A stretch of DNA of 64,000 nucleotides from Mitsuaria sp. 7 (GCF_001653795.1 NZ_CP011514.1:5700727-5764726), one strand, 5' to 3'. Numbered from the stretch's first letter, positions 54,854 to 64,000 are shown. The notes: generated by a model from the letters alone, not told the origin. Made by a program: numbers and translations.

Positions 54854-57304
54854 ATGACTGACCGCCTCATCCGCCGGCCGCGCCTCGGCCTTTCCTCGCC
54901 CGTCCAGATCGCCGTGCTCGCGCTGCTGGCCGGAGCGGCCCACGCCCAATCGACCGAGGCGCCGGCGCCCGCGCCGCAGGCTGAAAGCAGCAGCACCGCC
55001 TCGACGTCGTCGGCCGACGCCAAGGAGAACAAGGCGCTGCCCCAAGTCGTCGTCACGGCGACCAAGCGCGCCACCTCGCTGCAGAAGACCCCGATCGCGG
55101 TGACCGCGATCAGCGCGTCGACCATCGACGACGCCCACGTCAAGAGCATGCTCGACGTGTTCAACCTCGTGCCCAGCATGCAGGGCACGGGGCAGGGCGA
55201 CCACGGCATCGTGAGCATCACGCTGCGCGGCATCGGCAACGACTCCGCCAAGACCGAGTACGCCGACCCCGAGGTCGCGCTCTTCGTCGACGGCGTCTTC
55301 GCGCCGCGTCCCGAGGGCGCCGCGACCATGCTGTTCGACCTCGACGGCATCGAAGTGCTGCGCGGCCCGCAGGGCACGCTGTGGGGACGCAACTCCACCG
55401 TCGGCACGATCAACATGAAGACGGCCAAGCCGGTGTTGAAGGACAACTCCGGCTACGTCGAGCTGGGCACCGGCAGCTACAACCGCCTGGGCGCGAAGGG
55501 CGCGATCAACATCCCGCTGGGCGACACGCTCGCGGCGCGCGTGGCCTTCATCCACGAGCAGCACGACGGCTACGTCGATTACCAGAAGCCGACGCAGTAC
55601 ACGCTGGCGCAGCAGCAGGCCGCCTACAACGCGGGCAACACCGCCGGCACCTTCCCGCCGTTCCAGCCGCTGAACTACAACCTGTTCACGACGGGCGGAC
55701 CGAAGTACAACGCGCAGGACCAGACCGCCGCGCGCCTGAGCCTGCTGTGGCAGCCGATCAAAGAGTTCCGCTGGGACGTGTCGGTGGAGCAGTTCGCCGA
55801 CCGCGGCACGCCGGCGATGAGCCTGATGCAGACGCCGCGCGAAGGCCAGAAGTTCTGGTCCGCGCTGATCGACACGGCGCCGTCGCTCAAGCGCGACTCG
55901 ACCTCGATCCGCAGCCGCGCGGAGTACGACATGGGCGGCATGTCGCTGGCCTACGTCGCGGGCTACACGCACTTCAAGGGCTCGGGCACCTACGACCAGG
56001 ACCTCGGCGTGCAGATGCCGACGAGCTTCACGACGGGCGCCAACCACCAGGAAGACAACACCGTCTGGACCAGCTACCGCAGCCAGAGCCATGAGCTGAC
56101 GCTGCAGAGCACGGCCAAGCAGACCATCGACTGGGTGCTGGGCCTGTACTACGCGGCCGAGGACAACGGCATCCGCTTCGACATCCCGATCATGAACGGG
56201 ACGCAGCAGGGCACCGTGAGCTGGCAGGGCTCCTTCATCCAGCCCAAGGAGACCGTCGATTCGAAGGCCGCCTTCGGCCAGGCGACCTGGAACCTGACCG
56301 ACGCCTTCCACGTGACCGGCGGCCTGCGCTACACGCACGACGACCGCAAGAACATCGGCGGACGCGGCTGGACCTGGGCCTACAACGCGGCGGCGCCGCA
56401 GATCCCGCTGAACCCGACGATCGACCCGACCGATCCGGCCAACGGCTACCAGGCCGGCAACATCAACGACGCGCACTACACGGGCAGCAAGACGACCTGG
56501 CTGGCGCGTGCGACCTACGACATCGACAAGAGCTCGATGGCCTACGGCAGCGTGTCCACCGGCTACAAGTCCGGCGGTACGGGCGACGGCGGGCTGCCCT
56601 ACGGCCCGGAGACGCTCACCAACTACGAGGTCGGCTACAAGACCTCGCTGCTGGACGGCCGCATGACCTTCAACGTCAGCGCGTACCACATGAAGTTCAA
56701 GGACTTCCAGTTCAGCGCACCGGTGATCGTCAACGGCAACCGCCAGTTCGCCTATTCCAACGCGGAGGGCGCGAAGGTGTCGGGCATCGAGCTCGAGACC
56801 GCCTGGATGATCACCAACGACGACAAGCTGATGTTGTCGGCGTCGTACACGAAGACCAAGCTCGGTCAGCTGGTGGCGGCATCCAACGACTACCAGCTGC
56901 CGACCTGCTTCGATGCGACGCTGGGCGGCACCTGTCTGAACGTGACGGGGCACGAGCTGCCGCACGCGCCCAAGGTGGCGATCCAGCTGATGTACGAGCA
57001 CGTGTTCCCGCTCGCCAACGGCGACCAGGTCGCGCCGCGCATCAGCTACCACTACCAGTCGTCCAACTGGCTGTCGGTCTTCAACCTCGGCGAGGGCGAT
57101 CGTCAGAAGGCGTACTCGACGGCGGACATCAGCGTGCGCTACTCGTCGAAGAAGAACTGGTACGTCGACGGCTTCGTGCGCAACGTCTCGGACGAGAAGA
57201 TCAAGACCAGCGCGGGCAGCGCGGTGAGCTTCGCCAATCCGGTGTGGACCGCGCAGTACGCGGCGCCGCGGACCTTCGGTCTGAACGCGGGCTACAACTT
57301 CTGA
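54854..57304 (+). CDS. TonB-dependent outer-membrane receptor
   Basis: 816 residues. Signal peptide to about residue 32 (LAGAAHA-Q), a Pro/Ala/Ser linker, TonB box-like LPQVVVTATKR, plug domain (TPIAVTAISASTID through VLRGPQGTLWGRNSTVGTIN split over residues 75-185) and a 22-strand barrel ending with aromatic Phe. It should import a glucoside or oligosaccharide, judging from the neighbouring ABC importer, beta-glucosidase and glucokinase. It starts 68 bp after a promoter covered by a LacI-type operator. Confidence 0.92.
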   Translation: MTDRLIRRPRLGLSSPVQIAVLALLAGAAHAQSTEAPAPAPQAESSSTASTSSADAKENKALPQVVVTATKRATSLQKTPIAVTAISASTIDDAHVKSMLDVFNLVPSMQGTGQGDHGIVSITLRGIGNDSAKTEYADPEVALFVDGVFAPRPEGAATMLFDLDGIEVLRGPQGTLWGRNSTVGTINMKTAKPVLKDNSGYVELGTGSYNRLGAKGAINIPLGDTLAARVAFIHEQHDGYVDYQKPTQYTLAQQQAAYNAGNTAGTFPPFQPLNYNLFTTGGPKYNAQDQTAARLSLLWQPIKEFRWDVSVEQFADRGTPAMSLMQTPREGQKFWSALIDTAPSLKRDSTSIRSRAEYDMGGMSLAYVAGYTHFKGSGTYDQDLGVQMPTSFTTGANHQEDNTVWTSYRSQSHELTLQSTAKQTIDWVLGLYYAAEDNGIRFDIPIMNGTQQGTVSWQGSFIQPKETVDSKAAFGQATWNLTDAFHVTGGLRYTHDDRKNIGGRGWTWAYNAAAPQIPLNPTIDPTDPANGYQAGNINDAHYTGSKTTWLARATYDIDKSSMAYGSVSTGYKSGGTGDGGLPYGPETLTNYEVGYKTSLLDGRMTFNVSAYHMKFKDFQFSAPVIVNGNRQFAYSNAEGAKVSGIELETAWMITNDDKLMLSASYTKTKLGQLVAASNDYQLPTCFDATLGGTCLNVTGHELPHAPKVAIQLMYEHVFPLANGDQVAPRISYHYQSSNWLSVFNLGEGDRQKAYSTADISVRYSSKKNWYVDGFVRNVSDEKIKTSAGSAVSFANPVWTAQYAAPRTFGLNAGYNF

Positions 57305-57309
57305 GCGCT

Positions 57310-58620
57310 GTGCCCGACCTCCACCTGACCCGGCGATCGGCGGCGCGTGCGCTGCTGGTGGCCGGGGCAGCCGCCGCGCTCCCTGCAGCCATCCCTGCAG
57401 CGGTTGCGGCGGCCCAGGTGGCCCCGACGCGCGCGCCGACCTCGGTGCTGCGCGTCGCCACATTCCCCGACCTCGACCGTGCCGCGATCGCGGCCGCGCC
57501 CCGGTGGCGCGCGCTGCATCCGGAGGTCGAGCTCAAGTTGCTGTCGATGCAGTACGCGGATCACCACCTGTCGATGACGACGGCGTTGGCCACAGGCTCC
57601 GGCCTGCCCGACGTGATGGCGATCGACCTGCGCTACATCGGCAAGTTCGCCGGTTCGGGCGGCTTCGTGGATCTGAACCAGGCGCCGTTCAACGCGTCCG
57701 CGCATGCGGACGACTACGTCCGCTACGCGATGGCGCAAGGCGTGGGGCCGAACGGCGCGCAGGTCGCGATCCCCGCCGACATCGGCCCGGGCACGCTGAT
57801 CTACCGCAAGGACCTGCTCGACAAGGCCGGCATCAGCGAAGCGGAGATCACCCGCGACTGGTCCTCGTACCTCGCCGCGGGCGAGCGCATCCGCAAGACC
57901 ACCGGCGCCTACCTGATGGCCGATGCCGCCGACCTGCGCGACATCGCGCTGCGGCAGGGACTGCAGGATGGCGAGGGCCTTTACTTCGATGCCGAGGGGC
58001 GCGTGCTCGTCGAGTCCGCGCGATTCCGCCACGCCTTCGAGCTCGGCCGCGCCGCGCGCCGCGCAGGCCTGGACGCACGCGCCATCGCGTGGACCAACGA
58101 CTGGGCGGCGGGATTCAAGCAGGGCCGCATCGCGACGCAGATGATGGGCGCGTGGCTCGTGGGCCAGCTGCGCAACTGGATCGCGCCGCAGACGGCGGGG
58201 CTGTGGCGCTCGGCGCCGCTGCCCGGCGGCGTGCAGGCCGCCTATGGCGGCTCGTTTTATGCGATCCCGAAGAAGGCCGCCAACAAGACCGCTGCGTGGG
58301 ATTTCATCCGCCTGATGACGGCCGACGCAGAGGTGCAGCTCGAATCGCTCAAGGTGCTCGACAGCTTTCCCGCGATGCGCGCGGTGCTGCGGGATCCGGT
58401 GATGGACGAGCCGATCGCCTTCCTCGGCGGCCAGCGCGCGCGCCAGCTGTGGCGCGAGACCGCGGCGCACATCCCCGCGATTCCGGTGAACCGCTTCGAC
58501 GTCCTGGCGACGACGGTGATCCGCGACGAGTTCGAGCGCGTCATCGCCAGGGGCAAGGCCATCACCGAAGCGCTGGCCGATGCGCGCCATCTCATCGAGC
58601 GCCGCGCGCGCCGCCGCTGA
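57310..58620 (+). CDS. sugar ABC transporter substrate-binding protein, Tat-type signal
   Basis: 436 residues from GTG 57310, five bases after the receptor stop. The N-terminus LTRRSAARALLVAG followed by an Ala-rich hydrophobic run resembles a twin-arginine signal. The mature part is a family 1 sugar-binding protein (PDVMAIDLRYIGKFAGSGGFVDL, ADIGPGTLIYRKDLLDKAGI split by residues 150-175). It delivers the sugar crossing the TonB receptor to the two permeases that follow. Confidence 0.9.
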   Translation: MPDLHLTRRSAARALLVAGAAAALPAAIPAAVAAAQVAPTRAPTSVLRVATFPDLDRAAIAAAPRWRALHPEVELKLLSMQYADHHLSMTTALATGSGLPDVMAIDLRYIGKFAGSGGFVDLNQAPFNASAHADDYVRYAMAQGVGPNGAQVAIPADIGPGTLIYRKDLLDKAGISEAEITRDWSSYLAAGERIRKTTGAYLMADAADLRDIALRQGLQDGEGLYFDAEGRVLVESARFRHAFELGRAARRAGLDARAIAWTNDWAAGFKQGRIATQMMGAWLVGQLRNWIAPQTAGLWRSAPLPGGVQAAYGGSFYAIPKKAANKTAAWDFIRLMTADAEVQLESLKVLDSFPAMRAVLRDPVMDEPIAFLGGQRARQLWRETAAHIPAIPVNRFDVLATTVIRDEFERVIARGKAITEALADARHLIERRARRR

Positions 58621-58630
58621 GGAGCCACGG

Positions 58631-59578
58631 ATGACCTCGCGCCGGCTCGCACCCTACCTGTTCATCGCGCCGTTCTTCGCGCTGTTCCTGGTGTTCAGCC
58701 TGTTCCCGCTGGTCTTCTCGATCTACCTGTCGCTGCAGCAGTGGAACCCGGCCGAAGGCCTGCACACGATGCACTGGGTCGGGCTGGAGAACTACGGCTA
58801 CGCGCTCACCGACCCGTGGTTCTGGGATGCGCTCTACAACACCGCCTGGTTCGCGCTCGTCGCCGGCGTGCCGCAGCATCTGGTGGCGCTGCCGCTGGCC
58901 TTCTTCATCCATCGGCGTTTCAAGCGCGGGCGCGACCTGGTCGTCGGCGCGTACTTCGTCCCGTACATCACGTCGAGCGTCGCCATCGCGCTGATCTTCA
59001 CGACGCTGTATTCCAAGGACTACGGCCTGATCAACGCCGCGCTGGCCGAGCTCACGCGCATCCCGTTCATCGGCAGCCCGCTGGCGTCGCTGACGGCGTT
59101 GAAGGACGGCGGCGGCATCGACTGGCTCGGCGACGCCGACGTCACGCGGCCCGCCGTGGCCTTCGTCGTGTTCTGGCGCTACCTCGGCTGGAACCTCGTG
59201 CTCTACCTGTCCGGCCTGCAGGTCATCGACAAGGACCTCTACGAGGCCGCGACGCTGGACGGCGCCACCGAGTGGCAGCAGTTCTGGCACGTCACGCTGC
59301 CGCTGCTCAAGCCCATGATGTTCTTCGCGGTGACGCTGACCATCATCGGCAACCTGCAGCTGTTCGAGGAGCCCTTCATCCTCGTCGACGGCGAGAAGGG
59401 CGTGTCTTCATCGGTGATGACGACGGCGATCTTCATGTACCGGACGGCGTTCTCTGACGGCGACTTCGGCACCGCGTCGGCGATGTCGTGGCTGATGTTC
59501 GTGCTGATCGCCGCGCTGACCTGGGTCAACGCGCGGCTGTTCGGCCGTGATCCGAGGAGCCGCCATGGCTCGCGCTGA
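58631..59578 (+). CDS. sugar ABC transporter permease, MalF-like
   Basis: 315 residues from ATG 58631 (GAGGAG upstream). Six membrane helices; the EAA loop YEAATLDGATEWQQFWHVTLP contacts the ATPase. It starts ten bases after the binding-protein stop, and its own end overlaps the second permease gene by 14 bases. Confidence 0.93.
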   Translation: MTSRRLAPYLFIAPFFALFLVFSLFPLVFSIYLSLQQWNPAEGLHTMHWVGLENYGYALTDPWFWDALYNTAWFALVAGVPQHLVALPLAFFIHRRFKRGRDLVVGAYFVPYITSSVAIALIFTTLYSKDYGLINAALAELTRIPFIGSPLASLTALKDGGGIDWLGDADVTRPAVAFVVFWRYLGWNLVLYLSGLQVIDKDLYEAATLDGATEWQQFWHVTLPLLKPMMFFAVTLTIIGNLQLFEEPFILVDGEKGVSSSVMTTAIFMYRTAFSDGDFGTASAMSWLMFVLIAALTWVNARLFGRDPRSRHGSR

Positions 59579-60389
59579 ACGCCATTGGCCGGCGTGGCTG
59601 ATCGTCGTAGGCGGCGCGGTCCTGCTAGTGGCGCCGCTGTACTTCACCTTCGTCTTCGCGACGCACGGGCGCTCGGAGATCTTCGACAACCCGCCGCCGC
59701 TGTGGTTCGGCGACGCCGCGCCGTCCAACCTGCGCCTGCTCGAAGAGCGCCTGCCGTTCTGGCGCAACCTCGGCATGAGCCTCTACGTCGCGTCCATGAC
59801 GACGGTGCTCAACCTGCTGCTGTGTTCGCTCGCGGGCTACGCGTTCGCGATCTACGAGTTCCGCTTCAAGCGCACGCTCTTCGCGATCGTGCTCGGCTCG
59901 ATGATGCTGCCGGCCTTCATGCACATGATCCCGAGCTTCATGGTGATGGACGCGCTGGGCTGGATCGACGAGCCGCGCGCGCTCTACGTGCCGGCGGCCG
60001 CGAGCGCGCTGGGCATCTTCCTGATGCGGCAGTACATCGGCTCCGCGATCCCGCCCGACCTGATCGACGCCGCGCGCATCGACGGCTGCGGCGAACTGCG
60101 CATCTTCTGGAGCATCGTGCTGCCGCTGCTCACGCCCGCGCTGGGCACGCTGGGACTGATCACCTTCATCGCGAGCTGGAACAACTTCGTCGCGCCGCTG
60201 GTCGTCATGCGCTCGGCCGAGAACTACACGCTGCCGCTGGCGCTGCGCTCGATGCAGGCGCCCAACAACACCGAATGGGGCGCGCTGATGATCGGCAGCG
60301 CCATCGCGATGCTGCCGCTGCTGGTGGCGTACTTCTTCAGCGCCCGGCGGCTCGTCGCCGGGCTCACCTCGGGCGCCGTGCGCGGCTGA
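59565..60389 (+). CDS. sugar ABC transporter permease, MalG-like
   Basis: 274 residues from ATG 59565, which has GAGGAG upstream and overlaps the first permease gene. Six membrane helices and the EAA loop IDAARIDGCGELRIFWSIVLP. No ATP-binding gene follows, so the importer must borrow a shared ATPase (MsmX/UgpC-like) encoded elsewhere. Confidence 0.93.
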   Translation: MARAERHWPAWLIVVGGAVLLVAPLYFTFVFATHGRSEIFDNPPPLWFGDAAPSNLRLLEERLPFWRNLGMSLYVASMTTVLNLLLCSLAGYAFAIYEFRFKRTLFAIVLGSMMLPAFMHMIPSFMVMDALGWIDEPRALYVPAAASALGIFLMRQYIGSAIPPDLIDAARIDGCGELRIFWSIVLPLLTPALGTLGLITFIASWNNFVAPLVVMRSAENYTLPLALRSMQAPNNTEWGALMIGSAIAMLPLLVAYFFSARRLVAGLTSGAVRG

Positions 60390-60412
60390 CCGAAACGACC
60401 GCCGGAAACGCC

Positions 60413-61870
60413 ATGCCCACTCCTGCGACCACTCCCCCGATTTCCTCGAACCCCTCGACTTCCTCGACCTCCTCGACCTCGACTGACACCACCATGCACG
60501 CGAACGACGCCAACCCCGCCGCAGATACCGCCACCTTCCAATCGCTGATCCAGTCGTTGCCTGCGGACTTCCAGTGGGGTTCCGCCACCAGCGCCGCGCA
60601 GATCGAGGGTGCTGCCCGCGAGGACGGGAAGGGCGAGTCGATCTGGGACCGTTTCTGCGCCCAGCCGGGCCGCATCAAGGACGGCTCCAACATCGACGTG
60701 GCCTGCGACCACTACCGCCGTTATCCCGAGGATGTGAAGCTGATGAAGTGGCTGGGGCTGGAGGCCTACCGCTTCTCGTTCTCGTGGCCGCGCGTGCAGC
60801 CGCTGGGACGCGGCGCGTGGAACGAGGCCGGCTTCGCGTTCTACGACCGGCTGATCGATGAACTGCTCGCCGCCGGGATCAAGCCGAACGCGACGCTCTA
60901 TCACTGGGACCTGCCGCAGGCGCTGGACGATTCGATCGGCGGGCTGCTGTCGCGCGACGTGGTGCCGCTGTTCGCCGAGTACGCGGCCGAGATCGCGCGC
61001 CGCTTCGGCGACCGGTTGTCGACGATCGCCACGCTGAACGAGCCGTGGTGCTCGGCCACGCTGGGCTACGAGACCGCGCAGTTCGCGCCCGGCCACACCA
61101 GCCGCGCCGAGGCCTATCAGGTCTCGCACCACCTGCTGATGATGCACGGCGCCGCGATCCAGGCGATGCGTGCGGTGGGCTCCAAGGCGCAGCTCGGCAT
61201 CGTGCTGAACCACACGCCCTCCTTCCCGGCCGATCCGCTCAGCGAGGACGACCGCCGCGCCGCGCGCATCGACGACGGCACCAACGTGCGCTGGTACATG
61301 GATCCGGTGTTCCGCGGCCAGTACCCGGCGGACATCGTCGAGCACCTCGGTACCGATGCGCCGAAGATCCAGGAGGGCGACCTCGCGCTGATCCAGCAGC
61401 CGCTGGACTTCCTCGGCATCAATTTCTACACGCGCAGCGTGCTCAACGGTCAGCAGCAGTTCGTGACGCCGCCGGGAGAACTCGGCTTCACCGACATGGG
61501 CTGGGAGATCTATCCGCAGGCGCTGACGCAGCATCTGCTGCGCATCACGCGCGAGTACACGCCGCCGCCTATCGTCATCACCGAGAACGGCATGGCCAAC
61601 GCGGACAGCGTGGTGGACGGGCGCGTGCCGGACGCGGCGCGCATCGCCTACCTGCGCGGTCACCTGGAGGCGCTGGCGCAGGCGGTGGCGCTGGGCGCCG
61701 ACGTGCGAGGCTATTTCTACTGGAGCCTGCTGGACAACTTCGAGTGGAACTCGGGCTACCTCAAGCGCTTCGGGCTGTTCCACGTCGACTACGCGTCGCA
61801 GGAGCGGCTGGCCAAGGACAGCGCGCACTGGTATCGGGACGCGATCGCGGCGTTCAAGGCCGGGCGTTGA
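60413..61870 (+). CDS. GH1 family beta-glucosidase
   Basis: 485 residues. Catalytic acid/base Glu in TLNEPW and nucleophile Glu in ITENGM; the opening FQWGSATSAAQIEG and closing LDNFEWNSGY are classical GH1 signatures. It hydrolyses beta-glucosides such as cellobiose in the cytoplasm (no signal peptide). The first ~45 residues are a low-complexity Ser/Thr/Pro tail encoded partly by a 9-bp repeat; ATG 60494 would remove most of it. Follows the permeases by 23 bp. Confidence 0.93.
   Translation: MPTPATTPPISSNPSTSSTSSTSTDTTMHANDANPAADTATFQSLIQSLPADFQWGSATSAAQIEGAAREDGKGESIWDRFCAQPGRIKDGSNIDVACDHYRRYPEDVKLMKWLGLEAYRFSFSWPRVQPLGRGAWNEAGFAFYDRLIDELLAAGIKPNATLYHWDLPQALDDSIGGLLSRDVVPLFAEYAAEIARRFGDRLSTIATLNEPWCSATLGYETAQFAPGHTSRAEAYQVSHHLLMMHGAAIQAMRAVGSKAQLGIVLNHTPSFPADPLSEDDRRAARIDDGTNVRWYMDPVFRGQYPADIVEHLGTDAPKIQEGDLALIQQPLDFLGINFYTRSVLNGQQQFVTPPGELGFTDMGWEIYPQALTQHLLRITREYTPPPIVITENGMANADSVVDGRVPDAARIAYLRGHLEALAQAVALGADVRGYFYWSLLDNFEWNSGYLKRFGLFHVDYASQERLAKDSAHWYRDAIAAFKAGR
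60443..60478. repeat. 9-bp tandem repeat at the start of the GH1 gene
   Basis: Four units of the form TCCTCGACC (two perfect, two with one or two changes). In frame it encodes the Ser/Thr/Pro-rich N-terminus if translation starts at 60413; with the start at 60494 it is untranslated. Confidence 0.8.
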
Positions 61871-62010
61871 GCGCGACGCGCTAAACACCGGTCGCGACCC
61901 CATCCGCCGTCGGGATCCGCCGGCGGGCTGTGGCAGCATCCGAGGCTTCTGCGGGCAGGCGACGGACTTGCCACGCGAAGGCAGGGAGCACCGGTGAAGG
62001 AAGACAAGGC

Positions 62011-63009
62011 ATGAGACAGGGCGCGAAGGCGGCGCCGGCGCGTTTGCTGGCGGATGTGGGGGCGACGCACGTGCGCTTCGCCAGCCAGGGCGGCGCGGCG
62101 GATCCGCTGGAACACGTGGCGCGGTATGTCTGCCAGGACTTCGACACGCTGGCCGATGCGATCTTCTATCACCTGCATCGCGAGGGCCTGTCGACGCCGC
62201 GCAGCTGCGCGATCGGCATCGCGACGGCGGTCACCGGCGACCACGTCCGGATGACCAACCACCACTGGAGTTTCTCCACGCGCGCGCTGCAGTCGGCGCT
62301 CGGGGCCGACCGGCTGCTGGTGATCAACGACTTCACCGCGCTCGCGTTGGCGCTCCCGGGCATCGATCCGCGATCGACGCGCAAGGTCGGCGGCGGCGAG
62401 GCGGTCGACGGCGCGGCACGCGGGTTGGTCGGCCCGGGGACGGGGCTGGGCGTCTCGGGCCTGCTGCCGTCCGAGGACGGGACCTCGATGGTCGCCGTCG
62501 GGGGCGAGGGCGGGCATGCGACGCTCTCGTCCTACGATCCCGAGGAGCGCGCCGTGCTCGACCTGCTGCACCGGCGCTTCGGCCACGTGTCGGCGGAGCG
62601 CGCGGTGTCCGGTCCCGGTCTCGAAAACCTCTACACGGCGCTCGCCGAACTGCGCGGCCTCAAGCTCGCGCCCGGCGAAGGCCGCATCGCACCGGCCATC
62701 ACGGCCGCGGCGCTCGCCGATGAATCCTTCAGCAGCGACGTCGTGAACATGTTCTGCGCGCTGCTCGGCGACATCGCCGGACATGTCGCGCTCACGCTCG
62801 GCGCGCGCGGCGGGCTCTACATCGGCGGCGGCATCGTGCCTCGCCTCGGCGAGTGGTTTGATCGCAGTCCGTTCCGGGCGCGCTTCGAAACCTGCGGTCG
62901 GCTGACCTCCTACCTGCGTGCCATCCCGACCTTCGTCGTCCACGAGGCGGATCAGGCGCCGCTGCTCGGCGCAAGCCGGGCGCTGGATCGGGAAGGGCTG
63001 ACGCACTGA
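62011..63009 (+). CDS. glk: glucokinase (Glk family)
   Basis: 332 residues from ATG 62011 (GAAGGAAG upstream). LLADVGATHVRFA is the phosphate-binding start, INDFTALALALP holds the catalytic Asp, GPGTGLGVSG and GGEGGHAT are glucokinase signatures and GLYIGGGIVPRL the C-terminal motif. It phosphorylates the glucose released by the GH1 enzyme. It lies 140 bp after that gene on the same strand. Confidence 0.93.
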   Translation: MRQGAKAAPARLLADVGATHVRFASQGGAADPLEHVARYVCQDFDTLADAIFYHLHREGLSTPRSCAIGIATAVTGDHVRMTNHHWSFSTRALQSALGADRLLVINDFTALALALPGIDPRSTRKVGGGEAVDGAARGLVGPGTGLGVSGLLPSEDGTSMVAVGGEGGHATLSSYDPEERAVLDLLHRRFGHVSAERAVSGPGLENLYTALAELRGLKLAPGEGRIAPAITAAALADESFSSDVVNMFCALLGDIAGHVALTLGARGGLYIGGGIVPRLGEWFDRSPFRARFETCGRLTSYLRAIPTFVVHEADQAPLLGASRALDREGLTH

Positions 63010-63143
63010 GGGCGACTGTCCTTCCGCGGCCTGGGCGTTGGCCGCCGATGCATGGGGCCTTGGCGGCAAGCGCCAAAACCCCACGCATCACCGTCCCCCC
63101 TCACTGTCGTCCTGCCACGGTTTTGCGACCGAAGACTGCAATG

Positions 63144-63169
63144 AAAAACGGCCGGGGATGCCGGCCGTT
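63144..63169 (-). terminator. intrinsic terminator of the M13 peptidase gene
   Basis: AACGGCCGG (63147-63155) / CCGGCCGTT (63161-63169) with a five-base loop; the minus strand continues with TTTTTC. It lies 18 bp past the peptidase stop. Confidence 0.8.
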
Positions 63170-63186
63170 CTTGGTGGGGTCAGGTC

Positions 63187-64000
63187 TTACCAGATCCGGA
63201 TGCGGTCCTCGCTGGACTTGAACATCTTGTCGCCCGGCTTGGTCTTGAAGGCCTCGTGGAAGCCATCATGGTTGACGGCAGCACCATTGGCGCGGAACTC
63301 CGGCGGGGAGTGCGGATCGATCGTCAGCAGCTGCAGCTTGCGCTCCTCACGCGCCTTCTCGCGCCACGCCTGCGACCAGCCCATGAAGAAGCGCTGCTCG
63401 CCCGTGTAGCCGTCGATCACCGGGGCCGGCTTGCCGCCCAGCGAGCGCAGGTAGGCCTTGTAGGCGATCTGCAGGCCGGACAGGTCGGCGATGTTCTCGC
63501 CCAGCGTCAGCTTGCCGTTGAGGTGCTTGCCGGCGATGGGCTCGTAGCCTTCGTACTGGGCGACCAGCCGGTTGCCGATGGCGTCGAAGGCCTTGCGGTC
63601 GTCGTCGGTCCACCAGTTGCGCAGCTTGCCGTCACCGTCGAACTGGCTGCCCTGGTCGTCGAAGCCGTGGCTGATCTCATGCCCGATCACGGCACCGATG
63701 GCGCCGTAGTTCACCGCGTCGTCCGCCTTCGTGTTGTAGAAGGGCGGCTGAAGGATCGCGGCCGGGAAGACGATCTCGTTGAGCGTCGGGTTGTAGTACG
63801 CATTGACCGTCTGCGGCGTCAGCAGCCACTCGCGGCGATCGACCGGCTTGCTGGCCTTGGCGGCCTGGCGCTTCCATTCGAAGATCGATGCGCGCAGGTT
63901 GTTGCCCACCGGGTCGCCGGCCTTCACGGTCAGCGCAGCGTAGTCGCGCCAGACGTCCGGGTAGCCGATCTTCACCATGTACTTCGACAGCTTGTCCTGC
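63187..64000 (-). CDS. pepO: M13 (neprilysin/PepO-type) metallopeptidase, C-terminal part
   Basis: The window holds the last ~271 residues; the frame is open at the right edge. It includes VNAYYNPTLNEIVFPAAILQ (substrate backbone binding, split by residues), the zinc motif HEISH and GENIADLSG with the third zinc ligand Glu. The C-terminus ends in Trp as in other M13 enzymes (C-x-x-W without the Cys, normal for bacterial forms). It should be a secreted or outer-membrane oligopeptidase; the N-terminal signal is outside the window. Confidence 0.9.
   Translation of the reverse strand, partial: QDKLSKYMVKIGYPDVWRDYAALTVKAGDPVGNNLRASIFEWKRQAAKASKPVDRREWLLTPQTVNAYYNPTLNEIVFPAAILQPPFYNTKADDAVNYGAIGAVIGHEISHGFDDQGSQFDGDGKLRNWWTDDDRKAFDAIGNRLVAQYEGYEPIAGKHLNGKLTLGENIADLSGLQIAYKAYLRSLGGKPAPVIDGYTGEQRFFMGWSQAWREKAREERKLQLLTIDPHSPPEFRANGAAVNHDGFHEAFKTKPGDKMFKSSEDRIRIW

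Noticed and set aside
54791..57463. 890-residue minus-strand frame over the TonB receptor
   Set aside because: Antisense shadow of a receptor with complete plug and barrel motifs.

Overview
The window reads as chromosomal DNA of a high-GC betaproteobacterium, most likely a Burkholderiales of the Roseateles/Mitsuaria/Rubrivivax type. The basis is gene content and order (yhdP-nitrilase divergent from glnE, metNIQ, a rhombosortase, NnrU, LytS/LytTR and MHYT signalling proteins), GC-rich codon use, and a TonB-receptor/halogenase/GH1 sugar locus of the kind seen in environmental Proteobacteria. The genus is an inference; there is no rRNA gene in the window.

Layout. 1-0.95 kb: end of an unknown gene, then a small two-gene module with a PIN-domain (VapC-like) protein. 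0.96-3.2 kb: ECF42-type sigma factor operon with VOC and DGPF/YCII proteins. 3.4-6.6 kb: LytS/LytTR two-component pair and a diguanylate cyclase. 6.8-10.9 kb: two secreted, catalytically degenerate trypsin-fold proteins sharing a 52-residue C-terminal module, on either side of an SpmA/SpmB-like membrane protein. 10.8-15 kb: HD-GYP response regulator coupled to an MHYT hybrid histidine kinase. 15.1-17.7 kb: metNIQ, followed by an inverted pair of REP-like palindromes. 18-28.2 kb: lipoprotein, nitrilase, YhdP, GlnE, rhombosortase, EamA exporter.

28.2-32 kb is the most unusual part. It holds a three-gene, less GC-rich cassette built around a protein whose N-terminus looks like a proteasome beta/HslV Ntn hydrolase (Thr directly after Met, Asp at position 17). 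Facing away from it is a Ser/Thr/Pro-rich protein with seven 12-residue repeats, preceded by a perfect PIP box (TTCGC-N15-TTCGC), which predicts an Hrp-regulated type III secreted effector.

32-40.3 kb: NarL-type regulator and its divergent propeller sensor kinase, an exported methyltransferase-like protein, an SDR/quinone-oxidoreductase operon with divergent LysR gene, and two small envelope proteins. 40.3-42.3 kb: a stand-alone divergent EF-Tu paralogue whose upstream region carries two short ORFs and two strong terminators. 42.3-45.6 kb: YtrA-type GntR regulator with its ABC exporter, NnrU and two small membrane proteins. 45.7-51.6 kb: an Lrp regulator divergent from a lysine catabolic operon (lysine 6-dehydrogenase-like, aminoadipate-semialdehyde dehydrogenase, 2-oxoadipate decarboxylase HglS, D-2-hydroxyglutarate dehydrogenase). 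This forms a near-complete route from lysine to 2-oxoglutarate.

51.7-63 kb: tRNA-Leu(CAG), then a glucoside-use locus: LacI regulator, flavin-dependent halogenase, TonB receptor, sugar ABC binding protein with two permeases (no ATPase gene), GH1 beta-glucosidase and glucokinase. Two near-identical palindromes in the halogenase/receptor intergenic region are probably the LacI operators. The window ends inside an M13 metallopeptidase gene. No phage, insertion sequence, CRISPR array or rRNA was found. Intergenic regions carry several minisatellites with a 9-bp period.
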